Origin: Bacteroidota bacterium
Lineage (GTDB): Bacteria; Bacteroidota; Bacteroidia; NS11-12g; UBA9320
DNA: 8,001 bases
Reading direction: 5' to 3'
Assembly: GCA_947499775.1 (NCBI GenBank)
Contig: CANMPY010000070.1
Coordinates: forward strand, 1 to 8,001
Part shown: piece after piece, positions 6,044 to 8,001 of the stretch
Position numbering within the stretch: the first letter of the stretch is position 1
Layout: every line of letters starts with the position of its first letter
Position numbers and translations under genes: made by a program
Notes under the pieces: model-generated
What the model saw: only the letters and a program-made list of their open reading frames with translations
Databases searched by the model: none
What the model was told of the DNA's origin: nothing

Positions 6044-7678
6044 ATGAGAATAGCCTTATGCCAACTTAATTATAAGGTTGGTGATTTAGATGGGAATTAT
6101 AGTAAAATACTAAAGGCCTACAATCAAGCTGTAGCCGATAAGGCAGACCTTGTCTTATTTTCTGAATTAGCGTTGTGTGGTTATCCTCCACAAGATCTTC
6201 TCGATTATCCTCATTTTATTGATAAATGCTATCAGACCCTTGTTGCCTTAGCCAAAAACACGGGTGAAACAGCCATGATTGTTGGTTGCCCTATGCAAAG
6301 CGAACTAAAACATGGTAAAAAACTGTTTAACTCTGCTGTTGTTATATCTAATGGAAAGATTGAACAGGTTTTCTCTAAAACCTTACTTCCCAATTATAAT
6401 ATATTTGACGAATACCGCTACTTTGAACCTAATGATGTATTCAATGTATGGGAATTCAATGGCTTAAAAATAGCAATAACTATATGCGAGGATTTGTGGG
6501 ATTTGGACGATCCTACACTTTACAAAACAAGTCCCATGTCGCAATTAATTCAATTAGGACCCGATTTGTTAATTAACATTTCAGGGTCGCCTTTCAGTTA
6601 TAAACATATCGAAAATAGGAGGGAATTGATGAGGATAAATGCTCAAAAATACAATTTGTCACTGTTTTATGTCAATCAAGTTGGTGCAAATACCGATATT
6701 ATTTTTGACGGTGGGTCAATGTTTATTACTAATGAAGGGGTAATAGCAGAGGAGTGTGAGTATTTTGAAGAAGATTTTAAAGTGATTGAATGGCAACCGA
6801 ATAAAGAGTACACTAGCCATAGTCATAATTATAAAAACGATGACATTGCTTTAATCTACAATGCTCTAAAATTAGGGTTAACGGATTATTTTAGTAAATC
6901 AGACTTTGCTACAGCTACCATTGGATTGTCGGGAGGCTTAGACTCAGCGGTAGTTACAGCTCTGATAGCAGAAGCCATAGGGGTTGAAAATATTTTTCCA
7001 CTATTGCTTCCTTCCAAATTTTCGTCAAACCATTCAATTGATGATTCAATACAGCTTTGCAAAAATTTAAACCTATCGTATGACATTATACCCATTCAGG
7101 ATGCGGTAAACACTTTCGAAACTATATTAAGGCCTTTATTTAAAGGTACCAAATCGGGTGTGGCCGAAGAAAATTTACAAGCTCGAACGCGTGGTAATAT
7201 TTTGATGGCCTTGAGTAATAAGTTTGGGCATATTTTACTTAACACAACCAATAAAAGTGAGGCTGCTGTTGGTTATGGTACATTATACGGCGACATGTGT
7301 GGCGGCATTTCGGTTTTGGGTGATGTATACAAAACACAAGTGTATAAATTGGCAGAGTATATTAATCGTAATGGGGAAATAATTCCTAAAAATATCTTAA
7401 TAAAACCACCAAGTGCTGAGCTAAGTCATGGACAATTGGATAGCGATAGCTTGCCCGACTATAATGTACTTGATGCTATTTTATACCAGTATATCGAAAA
7501 TCAATTAGGCCCAAAGGAAATAATAGATTTAGGATTTGATTCTAAGTTGGTATTTAAAATAATTAATATGGTGGATAGAAATGAGTATAAACGCATTCAA
7601 ATGCCACCGATACTTAGGGTGTCGGATAAGGCTTTTGGTATAGGACGCAAAATGCCTGTTGTTGGAAAAATAAATTAA
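6044..7678 (+). CDS. nadE: Glutamine-dependent NAD+ synthetase
   Basis: NadE (EC 6.3.5.1) makes NAD+ from deamido-NAD+ and ATP, with ammonia released from glutamine by its own N-terminal domain; it acts in the cytosol at the last step of NAD biosynthesis. At 544 residues it is the two-domain bacterial form. The nitrilase-fold glutaminase (about 1-255) shows the catalytic triad E41 (FSELALCGYPPQDLL), K112 (SKTLLPNYNIFDEYRYF) and C148 (TICEDLWD). The synthetase domain (about 265-544) carries the PP-loop SGGLDSA at 296-302, ENLQARTRGN at 376-385, TTNKSEAAVGYGTLYGDMCG at 401-420, and KPPSAELSHGQLDSDSLPDY at 454-473. All key residues are present, so the enzyme should be active. The ATG at 6044 lies 9 bp after the barrel gene's stop, so both are probably on one mRNA, ended by the hairpin at 7715-7735. 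Confidence 0.97.
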   Translation: MRIALCQLNYKVGDLDGNYSKILKAYNQAVADKADLVLFSELALCGYPPQDLLDYPHFIDKCYQTLVALAKNTGETAMIVGCPMQSELKHGKKLFNSAVVISNGKIEQVFSKTLLPNYNIFDEYRYFEPNDVFNVWEFNGLKIAITICEDLWDLDDPTLYKTSPMSQLIQLGPDLLINISGSPFSYKHIENRRELMRINAQKYNLSLFYVNQVGANTDIIFDGGSMFITNEGVIAEECEYFEEDFKVIEWQPNKEYTSHSHNYKNDDIALIYNALKLGLTDYFSKSDFATATIGLSGGLDSAVVTALIAEAIGVENIFPLLLPSKFSSNHSIDDSIQLCKNLNLSYDIIPIQDAVNTFETILRPLFKGTKSGVAEENLQARTRGNILMALSNKFGHILLNTTNKSEAAVGYGTLYGDMCGGISVLGDVYKTQVYKLAEYINRNGEIIPKNILIKPPSAELSHGQLDSDSLPDYNVLDAILYQYIENQLGPKEIIDLGFDSKLVFKIINMVDRNEYKRIQMPPILRVSDKAFGIGRKMPVVGKIN

Positions 7679-7714
7679 ATTTATTCCAATTAAGTTTACA
7701 TAAACATCTAAGGC

Positions 7715-7741
7715 GGTGGTACAAAAAGTGCTACCTTATTT
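7715..7741 (+). terminator. Intrinsic terminator after nadE
   Basis: GGTGGTAC at 7715-7722 pairs with GTGCTACC at 7728-7735 around an AAAAA loop. It is an 8-bp stem with two G-T wobbles, followed on the plus strand by TTATTT. It lies 36 bp after the nadE stop. It could also serve the minus-strand gene ending at 7772, but the T-rich side favours the plus strand. Confidence 0.55.
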
Positions 7742-7771
7742 AAAGCATTAAATACGAATTTTCAATAGGGG

Positions 7772-8001
7772 TTATTCCTTTATCACTCTAAATGTATTGG
7801 AAGAGTGTTCGGTCAGAATTTGTAAATAATATAATCCAGCTGCTAAATTTTCGAGATTTGAAATTTGAGATATACTTTGAGTATCATTTCTAAGCAATTG
7901 CCCTTGGGCATTAATCAATTTAAATTTATAAGGGGTATGTATATTTTGAAGTGTAATTTTATCATGGAACGGATTAGGACTTATCCTAATAGAATTTTGT
8001 T
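7772..8001 (-). CDS. C-terminal end of a T9SS-secreted protein (partial)
   Basis: On the minus strand a frame is open from the window edge to a TAA at 7772-7774, giving 75 complete residues. The piece is a T9SS type A C-terminal sorting domain: it opens with the ISPNPF motif, followed by the DKITLQN strand, the KLINAQGQLL strand, ISNLENLAAGLYYLQI (the conserved aaGxY turn), and a final strand ending in a basic tail (FRVIKE). Such domains direct the cargo across the outer membrane through the type IX system and are normally removed or replaced by anionic lipopolysaccharide attachment at the surface. The functional part of this protein lies beyond 8001, so its activity cannot be judged. It is convergent with nadE, with the hairpin at 7715-7735 between them. 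Confidence 0.9.
   Translation of the reverse strand, partial: QNSIRISPNPFHDKITLQNIHTPYKFKLINAQGQLLRNDTQSISQISNLENLAAGLYYLQILTEHSSNTFRVIKE

Noticed and set aside
6886..7095. Minus-strand open frame inside nadE
   Set aside because: It lies opposite the conserved PP-loop region of NAD synthetase and is a shadow of that gene.

Overview
This window looks like an ordinary chromosomal stretch of an AT-rich Bacteroidota genome. Four things point to that phylum: a GldB gliding-motility lipoprotein, a C-terminal sorting domain of the type IX secretion system (T9SS), a carboxypeptidase-like regulatory-domain protein, and promoter-like elements fitting the Bacteroidota TTG/TAnnTTTG pattern instead of the E. 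coli one. Translation starts lack obvious Shine-Dalgarno sequences, as is common in this phylum. I cannot fix the class or genus. I see no tRNA, rRNA, CRISPR array, insertion sequence or phage gene.

Left part (1-3460): the last 32 codons of an unrecognised plus-strand gene end at 101. After a 144-bp AT-rich gap come three minus-strand genes, transcribed in the order chrA (CHR-family chromate/anion transporter), a small exported carboxypeptidase-regulatory-like protein, then hutI (imidazolonepropionase). The first two overlap by 4 bp (ATGA) and are probably translationally coupled. hutI follows after 77 bp with no other histidine-degradation gene in view.

Middle (3461-5275): a small predicted lipoprotein of unknown function diverges from chrA across only 28 bp. 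Its likely promoter lies inside the first codons of chrA. It converges on gldB, with a weak hairpin between them. gldB is divergent from the next plus-strand pair across 65 bp that hold a plausible gldB promoter and a tandem 8-bp repeat.

Right part (5276-8001): an outer-membrane beta-barrel protein (PorT-like/PF13568 type) and nadE (glutamine-dependent NAD+ synthetase) are 9 bp apart and probably form an operon, ended by a good hairpin at 7715-7735. The window closes with the C-terminal 75 residues of a minus-strand T9SS cargo protein, whose frame is open to the window edge.

The functional thread is cell-envelope biology of Bacteroidota (GldB, a PorT-like barrel, a T9SS substrate, two small exported proteins) mixed with housekeeping metabolism (nadE, hutI). 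I found no convincing new multi-gene system. The most useful leads are the gldB/barrel/nadE cluster, the coupled chrA and regulatory-domain pair, and the uncharacterised lipoprotein with its promoter embedded in chrA.
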